Below, one piece after another: positions 1-8,742 of a stretch of 64,000 bases of DNA. A model generated the notes under the pieces. It saw nothing but the letters and a program-made list of their open reading frames with translations. It had not been told where the DNA came from and made no database searches. The number at the start of each line of letters is the position of its first letter. The first letter of the stretch is position 1. The translations under genes and the position numbers were made by a program. Origin of the DNA: Roseicyclus mahoneyensis (lineage in GTDB: Bacteria; Pseudomonadota; Alphaproteobacteria; Rhodobacterales; Rhodobacteraceae); contig NZ_QGGW01000001.1 of assembly GCF_003148775.1 (NCBI RefSeq), positions 310,001-374,000 on the forward strand, written 5' to 3'.

Positions 1-854
1 CGCTTCTCGGCGGGGCTTCGGCGGCGATCATCGCTGCCCTCGCCGCCGGGGTCGGCCTCGCCGACATCCGCACCGGTGACAGCCTCGTGATCAATGGCGA
101 GATCGAGATCATCACCGAGACCGCCCCGCCCGAACATCTGGCCGGCGTGTTCAACACGATCTATTCGGGCTGGGTCTTCCGCACCGACGAGACCCGGGCG
201 ATGCAGGCCGATGATTTCGACAACCCCGGCATGCTCTATGTCGAGCAGGGGATCGAGGCCTTCAACACCGCCATGGGCACCGAGGGCAACAGCTGCGCCT
301 CGTGCCATGAAAATCCCGAAAGCCTGGCAGATGTGCGTTCCACCTACCCGCAATGGGATGAGGCGCATGGCGAGGTGCAGACGGTCGAGATGCAGGTTCT
401 GGAATGCCAGACCGAGCGGATGGGCGTGGCCGAACCTTATGGCTACGACAGTCAGCAGATGCGCAACATGGTGGCATTGATCGCCTCTGTCGGTCGCGGG
501 CAGTTGGTCAATGTGGCGATGGATGGGCCTGCGTCGGAGGCGTGGGAACTGGGCCGGGAAATCTACTATACCCAGTATGGCCAGATGGAACTGTCCTGCG
601 CTCAGTGCCATGAGAACAACTATGGCAACCTGATCCGGGCCGACCACCTGAGCCAAGGCCAGATCAACGGCTTCCCGACCTACCGGTTGAAGAACGCCAA
701 CATCGTCTCTGTCCATGGCCGGTTCCGCGGCTGCATCCGCGACACGCGCGGCGAACCCTATGCCATCGGCAGCCCCGAGTTCGTGGCGCTGGAGCTTTAC
801 GTCGCCTCGCGCGGCAACGGCCTGACGGTCGAAGGCCCCGCCGTCCGCAACTGA
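1..854 (+). CDS. soxA: SoxA, diheme c-type cytochrome of the SoxAX complex (5' end outside window)
   Basis: SoxA with SoxX oxidatively joins thiosulfate to the carrier SoxYZ in the periplasm. The frame is open from base 3, and a hydrophobic signal-peptide tail (GGASAAIIAALAAGVGLAD) precedes the mature protein, so the start lies just upstream of the window; the GTG at 87 is internal. Two heme c motifs are visible, CASCH near base 296 and CAQCH near base 599. The FRGCIRDTRGEP segment (near 721-756) matches the region holding the unusual cysteine heme ligand of the SoxA family. It is followed by a hairpin and soxB. Only the first few residues are missing. Family assignment is firm; partner soxX and carrier soxYZ should lie upstream, outside the window. 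Confidence 0.95.
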   Translation, partial: LLGGASAAIIAALAAGVGLADIRTGDSLVINGEIEIITETAPPEHLAGVFNTIYSGWVFRTDETRAMQADDFDNPGMLYVEQGIEAFNTAMGTEGNSCASCHENPESLADVRSTYPQWDEAHGEVQTVEMQVLECQTERMGVAEPYGYDSQQMRNMVALIASVGRGQLVNVAMDGPASEAWELGREIYYTQYGQMELSCAQCHENNYGNLIRADHLSQGQINGFPTYRLKNANIVSVHGRFRGCIRDTRGEPYAIGSPEFVALELYVASRGNGLTVEGPAVRN

Positions 855-867
855 CATCGCATCGACA

Positions 868-894
868 CCCCGCCCGGAGCATTTCCGGGCGGGG
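868..894 (+). terminator. Perfect GC-rich hairpin between soxA and soxB
   Basis: CCCCGCCCGGA (868-878), loop GCATT, TCCGGGCGGGG (884-894): an 11-bp perfect stem with a 5-nt loop. No T-run follows and soxB starts about 50 bases on, so it is more likely an attenuator or mRNA-processing/stability element than a full terminator. Confidence 0.6.
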
Positions 895-943
895 GTCTGC
901 CACAAAATATTCAAATTCCTGAATACCATCTGAGGTTGATCCC

Positions 944-2638
944 ATGATCTCTCGTCGTCACTTCGTTCAGGCCGCGCTGGCCACCTCGGCGCTTTACGGC
1001 GCGTCGGGCTTTGGCAACTGGGCGCGTCTGGCGGCCCAGCAGACGCTGAGCCAGGACCAGCTTATCGGCGAGGGCGGGCCGGGCAACGTGACGCTGATCC
1101 ACATCACCGACATCCACGCCCAGACCCAGCCGATCTATTTCCGCGAGCCGGAATTCAACATCGGCGTGGGCATCCATGCGGGCCAGCCGCCGCATCTGGT
1201 GGGCGCAGAGTTCCGCGCGCGTTTCGGGATCGAGGCGGGCAGCGCGCTGGATTACGCGCTGACCTACAGCGATTTCGAGGCGATGGCGCGCAGCTATGGC
1301 CGCATGGGCGGGCTCGACCGTATTTCCACCGTGGTCAAGGCGATCCGCGCACAGGCCCCGCATGCGCTGATCCTCGATGGCGGCGACACGTGGCAGGGCT
1401 CGCTGCCGTCCTTGCGCACGCAAGGCATGGACATGGTCCAGCTTTTCAACGCGCTCGGCGTCGAGGCGATGACCTCTCATTGGGAATTCACGCTGGGGTC
1501 CGCTCGTGTGAACGAGTTGATCGAAAGCCATGTCAACCCGGCCTTCCTCGGCGCCAACATCTTCGATGCCGAATGGGACGAGCCGGTCTATGACGACTAC
1601 AAGATCTTCGAGCGCAACGGCACCTCGATCGGCGTGATCGGTCAGGCCTTTCCCTATATGCCCATCGCCAACCCCGGCTGGATGTTTCCGGAACTGAGCT
1701 TTGGCCTGCGCCGCGAGCGGATCGCCGAAGTGGTGCAGGAGGTGCGTGCGGCGGGCGCCGAGGTGGTCGTGCTTCTGTCGCACAACGGCTTTGACGTCGA
1801 CCGGCAATTCGCCCGCGACATTCCGGGCATCGACGTGATCCTGACCGGGCACACCCATGACGCGCTGCCCGAAGCGGTGCAGGTCAACAACACCTTCCTG
1901 ATCGCAAGCGGCAGCCATGGCAAATTCATCTCACGCGTCGATCTGGACGTTCAGGACGGCGCGATGCGCGGCATCACGCACCGGCTGATCCCGATCTTCT
2001 CGGACGTCATCGCGCCCGACCCGGAGATGACTGCATTGGTGGCCGAGACCCGCGCGCCTTTTGCCGCCGAGATGTCCGAGGTGATCGGCACCTCGGGGGC
2101 GTCGCTTTACCGGCGGGGCAATTTCAACGGCACATGGGATGATGTGATCTGCGACGCGCTGATCTCGCAGCGCGACGCGCAGATCGCGCTGAGCCCCGGT
2201 TTCCGCTGGGGTGCGGCGGTCCTGCCCGGTCAGGACATCACGCGCGAGGATATCTACAACGTCACCGCCATGACCTATCCCAATGCCTACCGGATCGAGA
2301 TGTCGGGCGAACAGCTCCACACCATCCTCGAGGATGTGGCAGCCAACATCTTCAACCCCGACGCCTATTACCAGCAAGGCGGCGACATGGTGCGGGTGGG
2401 GGGCCTTGGCTACCGGATCGACCCGGCGCAGCCGCAAGGCAGCCGCATCACCAACATGACGCTGCTGGCCACCGGCGAGCAACTGGACCCCGCGACCAAT
2501 TATGTCGTCGCGGGCTGGGCCAGCGTGAACGAAGGCACCGAAGGCCCCGCGATCTGGGATGTGGTTGAAGCCCACATCCGCGCGCAGGGCACCGTGACGC
2601 TGAACCCCAACAACACCGTGGACGTGGTCGGCGGCTGA
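944..2638 (+). CDS. soxB: SoxB thiosulfohydrolase (dimanganese)
   Basis: SoxB hydrolyses the sulfone group from SoxY-bound thiosulfate, releasing sulfate in the periplasm. The 564-residue length is normal for the family. The N-terminus has a twin-arginine signal (SRRHFVQ). The metallophosphatase domain follows, with HITDIHAQ near residue 53, DGGDTWQG near 146, a SHNGFD block and GHTHD near 303; the C-terminal half is the 5'-nucleotidase-type domain. The ATG at 944 is preceded by a GAGG ribosome site. It lies after the soxA hairpin and before soxC in the usual soxABCD order. Tat export agrees with cytoplasmic loading of the metal centre. Confidence 0.97.
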   Translation: MISRRHFVQAALATSALYGASGFGNWARLAAQQTLSQDQLIGEGGPGNVTLIHITDIHAQTQPIYFREPEFNIGVGIHAGQPPHLVGAEFRARFGIEAGSALDYALTYSDFEAMARSYGRMGGLDRISTVVKAIRAQAPHALILDGGDTWQGSLPSLRTQGMDMVQLFNALGVEAMTSHWEFTLGSARVNELIESHVNPAFLGANIFDAEWDEPVYDDYKIFERNGTSIGVIGQAFPYMPIANPGWMFPELSFGLRRERIAEVVQEVRAAGAEVVVLLSHNGFDVDRQFARDIPGIDVILTGHTHDALPEAVQVNNTFLIASGSHGKFISRVDLDVQDGAMRGITHRLIPIFSDVIAPDPEMTALVAETRAPFAAEMSEVIGTSGASLYRRGNFNGTWDDVICDALISQRDAQIALSPGFRWGAAVLPGQDITREDIYNVTAMTYPNAYRIEMSGEQLHTILEDVAANIFNPDAYYQQGGDMVRVGGLGYRIDPAQPQGSRITNMTLLATGEQLDPATNYVVAGWASVNEGTEGPAIWDVVEAHIRAQGTVTLNPNNTVDVVGG

Positions 2639-2677
2639 CGCGCCCTGACCAATGCGAGACAGGAGAGGTATCGACCC

Positions 2678-3952
2678 ATGACCGACACCCCGAAATTCAC
2701 CCAATCCCGACGGCAATTCCTTGCCGGTGCGGCTGTCGCCACGGGCGCGGCCGCGACCGGAAAGCTGGTGCATGCGCAGGCGGCCTCGCCCGATCCGGCG
2801 ATCACCGAGTTGCAGCCGTGGCAGCAATACCTTGGCCCCGGCGTCGACAACGCACCCTATGGCGTGCCGTCCCCGCATGAGGCGCATGTGATCCGGCGCA
2901 ATGTGGAATGGCTGACGGCCGATACGGTGTCGTCGATCAACTTCACGCCCCTGCACGAGCTTGAGGGGATCATCACCCCCAACGGGTTGTGTTTCGAACG
3001 GCACCATTCGGGCGTGGCCGACATTCCTTGGGCCGATCACCGGCTGATGATCAACGGTCTGGTCGACACGCCCATGGTCTTCACCATGGACGACCTTATG
3101 CGGTTCCCGCGCGAGAACCGGACCTATTTCCTCGAATGCGCGGCCAATACCGGCATGGAATGGCGCGGCGCGCAGCTCAACGGGGTGCAGTTCACCCATG
3201 GCATGATCCACAACGTCGTCTACACCGGCGTGCCTCTGCGGCTGCTGCTGGAAGAGGCGGGGGTGCAGACCAACGGCACATGGCTGCTGGCCGAAGGCGC
3301 GGATGCCAGCGGCATGACGCGGTCCATCCCGATGGAAAAGGCACTCGACGACTGTCTGGTCGCCACCCACATGAACGGCGAGCGTCTGCGCGCCGAACAG
3401 GGCTACCCGGTGCGTCTGGTGGTTCCCGGCTGGGAAGGCAACATGTGGGTCAAGTGGCTGCGCCGGATCGAGGTCGGCGACATGCCGTGGCATCACCGCG
3501 AAGAGACGTCGAAATACACCGACCTTCTGGCCGACGGACAGGCGCGCCGCTTTACCTGGGAGATGGACGCCAAATCCGTCATCACCAACCCCAGCCCGCA
3601 GGCGCCGATCACCCATGGCCCCGGTCCCACGGTGCTGACCGGCGTGGCATGGTCGGGTCGCGGCACCATCCCGCGGGTCGACGTTACACTGGACGGCGGC
3701 ATCAACTGGCACCGCGCGCGGATGTCTGGGCCGTCGCTCGACAAGTCGATGCACCGCTTCTACTTCGAATTCGAATGGGATGGCAGGCCGCTGCTCTTGC
3801 AAAGCCGGGCCCATGACAGCACCGGTTACGTCCAGCCCACCAAGGACCAGCTGCGCGCCGTGCGCGGCGTCAACTCGATCTATCACAACAATGGCATCCA
3901 GACCTGGGCCATCAACGAAGGGGGCCAGGCGGAAAATGTCGAAGTCGGTTAA
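2678..3952 (+). CDS. soxC: SoxC, molybdenum-cofactor subunit of sulfane dehydrogenase
   Basis: SoxC with cytochrome SoxD oxidises the SoxY-bound sulfane sulfur, giving the six-electron step that avoids sulfur globule build-up. The 424 residues start with a Tat signal (SRRQFLAGAA...VHAQA). The sulfite-oxidase-type molybdopterin domain follows, with FLECAANTG placing the likely Mo-ligating cysteine at residue 154, and then the C-terminal dimerisation domain from roughly residue 300. The ATG at 2678 has a good GGAGAGG site. The 3' end overlaps soxD by 17 bases if soxD starts at 3936. Presence of soxCD indicates a complete, Paracoccus-type Sox system rather than a globule-forming one. Confidence 0.96.
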   Translation: MTDTPKFTQSRRQFLAGAAVATGAAATGKLVHAQAASPDPAITELQPWQQYLGPGVDNAPYGVPSPHEAHVIRRNVEWLTADTVSSINFTPLHELEGIITPNGLCFERHHSGVADIPWADHRLMINGLVDTPMVFTMDDLMRFPRENRTYFLECAANTGMEWRGAQLNGVQFTHGMIHNVVYTGVPLRLLLEEAGVQTNGTWLLAEGADASGMTRSIPMEKALDDCLVATHMNGERLRAEQGYPVRLVVPGWEGNMWVKWLRRIEVGDMPWHHREETSKYTDLLADGQARRFTWEMDAKSVITNPSPQAPITHGPGPTVLTGVAWSGRGTIPRVDVTLDGGINWHRARMSGPSLDKSMHRFYFEFEWDGRPLLLQSRAHDSTGYVQPTKDQLRAVRGVNSIYHNNGIQTWAINEGGQAENVEVG

Positions 3953-5048
3953 CATGATGAAATCCCTCACCCTGTCCACCGCCATCCTCGCCCTGTCCGC
4001 AGGTCTTGCGTTGGCCGATGACCCCGCCCCGTCGCGCGACGGAGGCTTTGGCCTTGGCCGCGCGGCGCTCCCCGAAGAGATCGCGGCCTGGGATATCGAC
4101 ATCCGCCCTGATGGCCAGGGCCTGCCCGTCGGGTCGGGTGATGTCTACACCGGCGAAGAGCTTTACATCGACTATTGCTCGGCCTGTCACGGCGATTTCG
4201 GTGAGGCGGTCGGGCGCTGGCCGGTGCTGGCGGGCGGCTACGGCACGCTCGATGGCGACGACCCGCACAAGACGATCGGGTCGTATTGGCCCTATCTCTC
4301 GACCGTGTGGGACTATGTGCATCGCGCGATGCCCTATGGCGCGGCGCAATCGCTGAGCGATGACGAGGTCTATGCCATCACCGCCTATCTACTCTATCTC
4401 AACGACATGGTCGACGACGACTTCGAACTGTCCAACGAGAACTTCCTCGAGGTGCCGCTGCGCAACGAGGATGCGTTCTTCATGGATGACCGCGCCACCA
4501 CGGAACTGACAGTTTTCAGCGGCGAGCCCTGCATGGAAAACTGTGCCGAAAGCGTCTCGATCACGGCCAATGCCATGGTGCTGAACGTGACGCCCGAAAC
4601 CGCGGTTGAGGCGGTCGCACCGACCCCCGCCTCGGCCCCGGTCGAGGAGGAAGCCGCCGTCGAGGAGCCTGCCGCGACCGAGGCCGTGGCCGAGGCAGAG
4701 GCGCCCGCTGGTCCCGATCCGGCGCTTGTCGCGCAGGGCGAGGGGCTGTGGCGGCAATGCGCCTCGTGCCACCAGATCGGCGAAGGGGCGGTGAACCGCA
4801 CCGGCCCGATGCTCAACGCCACCTACGGGGCGCCGGTAGGGTCGCATGACGGGTTCCGCTACTCCCCCGCCTTCGCCGAAGCCAATGCCGCGGGCATGAT
4901 CTGGGACGACGAGACGCTAACCGCCTATCTGATGGATCCGCGCGGCTTCTTGCCGGGCAACCGGATGGCCTTCCGCGGGTTGCGCTCCGAGGAAGAGGCG
5001 GCCGCGATGATCGCCTATATGCGGGCCGAGGGGGGCGACGCAGAATGA
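3936..5048 (+). CDS. soxD: SoxD, diheme cytochrome c subunit of sulfane dehydrogenase
   Basis: SoxD is the electron-accepting partner of SoxC. From the ATG at 3936 the protein has 370 residues with a Sec signal (SLTLSTAILALSAGLALA). Two c-type heme sites are present: CSACH about residue 85 and CASCH about residue 272. Between them lies a Pro/Ala/Glu-rich linker (translated from about 4600-4720), so two separate cytochrome domains are joined by a flexible hinge. The open frame extends further upstream, but 3936 has an AGGCGG site; ATG 3954, just after the soxC stop, is the alternative. The 3' end overlaps soxE by 4 bases (ATGA). Confidence 0.93.
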   Translation: MSKSVNMMKSLTLSTAILALSAGLALADDPAPSRDGGFGLGRAALPEEIAAWDIDIRPDGQGLPVGSGDVYTGEELYIDYCSACHGDFGEAVGRWPVLAGGYGTLDGDDPHKTIGSYWPYLSTVWDYVHRAMPYGAAQSLSDDEVYAITAYLLYLNDMVDDDFELSNENFLEVPLRNEDAFFMDDRATTELTVFSGEPCMENCAESVSITANAMVLNVTPETAVEAVAPTPASAPVEEEAAVEEPAATEAVAEAEAPAGPDPALVAQGEGLWRQCASCHQIGEGAVNRTGPMLNATYGAPVGSHDGFRYSPAFAEANAAGMIWDDETLTAYLMDPRGFLPGNRMAFRGLRSEEEAAAMIAYMRAEGGDAE

Positions 5049-5740
5049 GCAGAGCCGGTGCCTGTCTTGCCGCGCTTTTCCTGACCGCAATGGCTGCGCC
5101 GTCCTCCCCGGCGCTGGCCCAAGGCGACCCGGCACTGGGCGAGACCCTGTATCGCCCGTGCCGGGCCTGCCACATGATCGGGGACGGCGCGGTGCACCGC
5201 GTCGGACCCCATCTCAACGGTCTGGTGGCCCGCCCCATCGGGGCCTCGCCGGGCTACGAATTTTCGGCCGATCTTGCCACCGCCGGTGCCGAAGGCGCCA
5301 CCTGGACGGTCGAGGCGCTCGACCGTTTTCTTGCGGGCCCGCGCGAGTATTTTCCGGGCACGCGCATGGTCTTTCGCGGCATCCGCTCTGAGGCGGACCG
5401 CGCGCATCTGATCGCCTATATGCAAGAGGCGGGCGGCCCCGCGGACGCGGCCATCGCCACCGAGGAGCTGGCCGTCGACCCCGAGGTCGCTGCCATCACA
5501 GCGCTTACGGCCGATGTGCCCTATGGTGAATACCTCGCCAATGAATGCACCGCCTGCCATCAGGCTTCGGGGGGCGCCGATATCCCCTCGATCCGGGGTC
5601 TGGCGCCGTCGGTCTTTGTCGCCGGAATGGTTGCGTATCGCAACGGAACGCGCGAACATCAGGTCATGAATACGGTTTCGCGGCGCTTGGGCGATGAAGA
5701 GATCGCAGCGCTCGCGGCCTATTTCGCTACTGTCGACTGA
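5045..5740 (+). CDS. soxE: SoxE-like diheme cytochrome c
   Basis: A 231-residue periplasmic cytochrome with signal peptide (cleavage near ALAQ) and two heme motifs, CRACH about residue 39 and CTACH about residue 168, each in its own class I cytochrome domain. The first domain resembles the C-terminal domain of SoxD just upstream (shared FPGTRMVFRGIR-type segment), suggesting a common origin. In Paracoccus-type clusters SoxE is the cytochrome partner of the flavoprotein SoxF, encoded next. Translation is coupled to soxD by an ATGA overlap. Confidence 0.9.
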   Translation: MSRAGACLAALFLTAMAAPSSPALAQGDPALGETLYRPCRACHMIGDGAVHRVGPHLNGLVARPIGASPGYEFSADLATAGAEGATWTVEALDRFLAGPREYFPGTRMVFRGIRSEADRAHLIAYMQEAGGPADAAIATEELAVDPEVAAITALTADVPYGEYLANECTACHQASGGADIPSIRGLAPSVFVAGMVAYRNGTREHQVMNTVSRRLGDEEIAALAAYFATVD

Positions 5741-5819
5741 CGCGCTCGGCAGACATGGAAAGGGCGCCACCGGGACCGGCGCCACAAGACAAGCCCAAAA
5801 GGGCAAAAGGGAGGAAGAC

Positions 5820-7085
5820 ATGACCATCAACAGACGTGTATTTCTGGGCACATCGGCGGCCCTTGCGGGCTCGCTGGCGGCCCCGATGATCGCCCGCGCG
5901 CAATCCGTGCCGCGCGTGGTCGTGGTCGGCGGCGGATCGGGCGGGGCGACGGCGGCCCGCTATCTTGCCCGCGACGGGGCAGGGGCGGTCGACGTGACCC
6001 TGATCGAGCCGCAGCGGATCTACCAGACCTGCTATTTCGGCAATCTCTATCTGGGCGGGTTTTTCGACTACGATGACCTTGCCCATGGCTATGGGGGCTT
6101 GGCCTCCACCTACGGGATCAACGTGGTGCATGACTGGGCCGTGGGCGTGGACCGCGACGCCAAGACCGTGCGGCTGGCCAGTGGCCCGTCGGTGCCCTAC
6201 GACCATCTGGTGCTGTCGCCGGGGATTGATTTCGTCGATGGCAGTGTGCCGGGCTGGTCGGTCTCGGCCCAAGGCCGGATGCCGCACGCCTACAAGGGCG
6301 GGACGCAGGTGCAACTCCTGCGCGCGCAGATCGAAGCCATGCCGCAAGGCGGCACCTTCGCGATGGTCGCCCCCCCCAATCCCTACCGCTGCCCGCCCGG
6401 TCCCTACGAGCGGATCTCCATGGTCGCCCACTACCTGCGCGAGAACAACCCGACCGCCAAGATCCTGGTTGTCGATCCCAAGGAAAGCTTCTCCAAGCAG
6501 GCGCTCTTTGAAGAGGGATGGGACCGCCACTATTCGGGCATGGTCACGCGGATCGGCCCCGACATGGGCGGATCGAGCTTCGAGGTCGATGCTGAGGCCA
6601 TGACCGTCACCATCGACGGCGTGGTGGAAAACGTGGATGTCTGCAACGTCATCCCCGGCCAGCGTGCGGGCCAGATTGCCTTTGCCGCCGATATCGTCGA
6701 TGGCAACTGGGCGCCCGTCTCGGCCTATGACATGACCAGCCGGATCGACCCGGCCATCACCGTTCTGGGCGATGCGGCGGCGCAGGGTGCGATGCCGAAA
6801 TCGGGCTTCTCGGCCAACAGTCAGGCCAAGGTGGCGGCCAATGCCATCCTTGCGTCGCTGACCGGATCGCGGGCCTTCCCGGCGCGCTATGCCAACACCT
6901 GCTGGTCGCTGATCGACACCGATGATGGCGTGAAGGTCGGGGCCACCTACGAGGCCAGCGACGAGGGCATCGTCAGCGTCGACAGCTTCGTCAGCCAGAC
7001 CGGTGAGGATGCCGAGACGCGCGCCGCGACCTACCGCGAAAGCCTTGATTGGTATCAGGCCATCACGACGGACATGTTCGTCTGA
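5820..7085 (+). CDS. soxF: SoxF, FAD-dependent sulfide dehydrogenase flavoprotein (FccB family)
   Basis: Flavocytochrome c sulfide dehydrogenase flavoprotein subunit, expected to oxidise sulfide and pass electrons to SoxE. I place the start at ATG 5820, directly after a GGGAGGAAG ribosome site; the 421-residue product then begins with a Tat signal (NRRVFLGTSAALAGS). The Rossmann FAD motif VVVVGGGSGGATAA follows near residue 30. Cysteines in QTCYFGN (about residue 66) and NTCWSL (about 360) fit the redox-active pair of the family. A strong hairpin follows the stop codon. Confidence 0.93.
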   Translation: MTINRRVFLGTSAALAGSLAAPMIARAQSVPRVVVVGGGSGGATAARYLARDGAGAVDVTLIEPQRIYQTCYFGNLYLGGFFDYDDLAHGYGGLASTYGINVVHDWAVGVDRDAKTVRLASGPSVPYDHLVLSPGIDFVDGSVPGWSVSAQGRMPHAYKGGTQVQLLRAQIEAMPQGGTFAMVAPPNPYRCPPGPYERISMVAHYLRENNPTAKILVVDPKESFSKQALFEEGWDRHYSGMVTRIGPDMGGSSFEVDAEAMTVTIDGVVENVDVCNVIPGQRAGQIAFAADIVDGNWAPVSAYDMTSRIDPAITVLGDAAAQGAMPKSGFSANSQAKVAANAILASLTGSRAFPARYANTCWSLIDTDDGVKVGATYEASDEGIVSVDSFVSQTGEDAETRAATYRESLDWYQAITTDMFV

Positions 7086-7090
7086 CCCCC

Positions 7091-7124
7091 GGCCCGCGGG
7101 CGGCACATCCGCCGCCCGCGGGCC
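7091..7124 (+). terminator. 13-bp perfect hairpin after soxF
   Basis: GGCCCGCGGGCGG (7091-7103), 8-nt loop, CCGCCCGCGGGCC (7112-7124). No T-tract follows. It sits between soxF and the DUF302 gene and could lower downstream expression or protect the upstream transcript. Confidence 0.6.
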
Positions 7125-7144
7125 CCAACCCCAAAGGACACTCC

Positions 7145-7585
7145 ATGACCATGATGCGTGCCCTGTTTCTCGGTCTTTCCGTCACCCTCGCGCCCCTGAC
7201 GGCCACGGCGCAGGATGCCGTGACCTTCGACTACCCCGGCACATTCGATGACGCGAGCTTCGCCATCGAGAATGCCATCATCAATCGTGGCCTCGTGATC
7301 GACTACACCAGCCATGTGGGAGAGATGCTCAACCGCACCGGCGCGGATGTCGGCGCGACCGAGGATCTGTTCGACAATGCGCAGATCTTTCTCTTCTGCT
7401 CGGCAGCCATCTCGCGCCGGGTGATGGAGGCGGACCTGATGAACCTCGTGCATTGCCCCTATGGCATCTTCATCGCCGAGCATGACGGCGCGGTGATGAT
7501 CGGCCACCGCGACTATCCCGACGGCCCGATGCAGGAGGTCGAGGCGCTGCTGGACGCCATCATCCTCGAGGCCATGGCCGACTGA
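7145..7585 (+). CDS. Periplasmic DUF302-family protein at the end of the sox operon
   Basis: A 146-residue protein with a Sec signal (SVTLAPLTATAQ) followed by a single DUF302-type domain. Function is not established. The mature part has two cysteines (FLFCSAAI, VHCPYG) that could bind metal or form a disulfide. ATG 7145 is preceded by AAAGGAC. The position, behind soxF and before a YeeE/YedE transporter, suggests a periplasmic role in sulfur handling, for example binding or relaying a sulfur species; that is inference from neighbourhood only. Confidence 0.8.
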   Translation: MTMMRALFLGLSVTLAPLTATAQDAVTFDYPGTFDDASFAIENAIINRGLVIDYTSHVGEMLNRTGADVGATEDLFDNAQIFLFCSAAISRRVMEADLMNLVHCPYGIFIAEHDGAVMIGHRDYPDGPMQEVEALLDAIILEAMAD

Positions 7586-7607
7586 AATAACCCGCGGCGA
7601 TACCTGC

Positions 7608-7621
7608 TTGATGCAGGTCAA
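7608..7621 (+). promoter_or_regulatory. FNR/FnrL-like box upstream of the YeeE transporter gene
   Basis: TTGAT-GCAG-GTCAA (7608-7621) matches the FNR consensus TTGAT-N4-ATCAA in nine of ten positions. It lies 54 bases before the ATG at 7675, a plausible activator or repressor position, and implies control by oxygen or nitric oxide through an FNR/CRP-family protein not present in the window. Confidence 0.6.
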
Positions 7622-7674
7622 CGCACCCCGCGCGCGGGACTGCTAGGGTTCTGCCCAGATCCAAGGATGGCGCG

Positions 7675-8742
7675 ATGCTTGAAGACCTGTTGTTGAGCTT
7701 GGGCGAACCCGTGGTGCTGGCATGTGCCGGCGTGCTGACAGGGCTGTTGTTCGGCTGGGCCGCGCAGCGCTCGCGCTTTTGTCTGCGCGCGGCCACGGTC
7801 GAAGTGGCCGAGGGTGCGTTCGGCCCCAAGCTCGCGATCTGGCTCATCGTGTTTTTCACCACGCTGATGCTGACGCAGGGCGGTATCGCGTCAGGCCTTT
7901 TCGACGTCTCCTCCACCCGGCAACTGGCGGCCGAGGGTTCGGTCTCGGGCGCGGTGATCGGCGGCTTGATGTTCGGCATCGGCATGATCCTTGCGCGCGG
8001 TTGCGCCTCGCGCCTGCTGGTGCTGTCGGCCACGGGCAACTTGCGCGCGCTGGTCACCGGGTTGATCGTGACGCTGGTGGCGCAAGCCTCCTTTACAGGT
8101 GTGCTGGCGCCCGCGCGCGAGGCGCTGACCGCGCTGTGGACTGTGCCGGGCGGCGCGGGGCGGAGCCTTCTGGACAGTCTGGGCCTGACCTCCGCCATCG
8201 CCACGGCGCTTGCTGCGCTGGCGCTGGCGGGCGCGTTGGTCTTGGGGCGGCGCCGGGGCCTGAGCCTGGGAGTCATCGTGGGCGCCTTTGGCGTCGGTTT
8301 GGCGGTCACGCTGGGCTGGGCCTTTACCGCGATGATCGCGGCCAGCAGTTTCGAGATCGTGCCGGTCTCCTCCGTCACGTTCACCGGGCCTGCCACCGAC
8401 ACGCTGATGGCGCTGGTCACGCAACGCTCTGTGGTCTTGTCCTTCGGCATCGGGCTGGTGCCCGGCGTCTTTGTCGGGGCAGGAGCTGCGGCACTCGCCT
8501 ACCGCGAATGGAAGCTGGAACGTTTCGGTGCCGACACGCCGATGGAGAAATACCTCGTCGGCGCGGTCTTGATGGGCTTTGGCGCGATGCTGGCGGGCGG
8601 CTGCGCGGTCGGCGCGGGTGTGTCGGGCGGGGCCGTGTTCTCGACCACCGCCCTGCTCGCCTTGTTCGCCATGTGGATCGGGGCCATGGCCACCGTCCGC
8701 GTCATGGCCATGATCGCGCGGGGCGGGCCTCAGACGGTGTAG
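7675..8742 (+). CDS. YeeE/YedE-family membrane transporter, probable thiosulfate importer
   Basis: A 355-residue polytopic membrane protein with about nine or ten hydrophobic segments. The three short cysteine motifs typical of the YeeE/YedE (TsuA-type) family are visible: RSRFCLRAA near residue 37, ARGCASR near 106 and AGGCAVGAGVSGG near 307. In characterised members these cysteines line the path of thiosulfate. Linkage to soxABCDEF supports uptake or movement of a sulfur compound across the inner membrane. The start has an AAGGA site and an FNR-like box upstream. The 3' end overlaps the convergent SDR gene by 13 bases. Confidence 0.85.
   Translation: MLEDLLLSLGEPVVLACAGVLTGLLFGWAAQRSRFCLRAATVEVAEGAFGPKLAIWLIVFFTTLMLTQGGIASGLFDVSSTRQLAAEGSVSGAVIGGLMFGIGMILARGCASRLLVLSATGNLRALVTGLIVTLVAQASFTGVLAPAREALTALWTVPGGAGRSLLDSLGLTSAIATALAALALAGALVLGRRRGLSLGVIVGAFGVGLAVTLGWAFTAMIAASSFEIVPVSSVTFTGPATDTLMALVTQRSVVLSFGIGLVPGVFVGAGAAALAYREWKLERFGADTPMEKYLVGAVLMGFGAMLAGGCAVGAGVSGGAVFSTTALLALFAMWIGAMATVRVMAMIARGGPQTV

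Noticed and set aside
87-89. GTG as the start of soxA
   Set aside because: The frame continues upstream through a clear signal peptide, so the real start is outside the window.
1931-4102. A 723-codon minus-strand open frame opposite soxB-soxC
   Set aside because: Antisense shadow of clear Sox genes; composition is not protein-like and there is no ribosome site of note.
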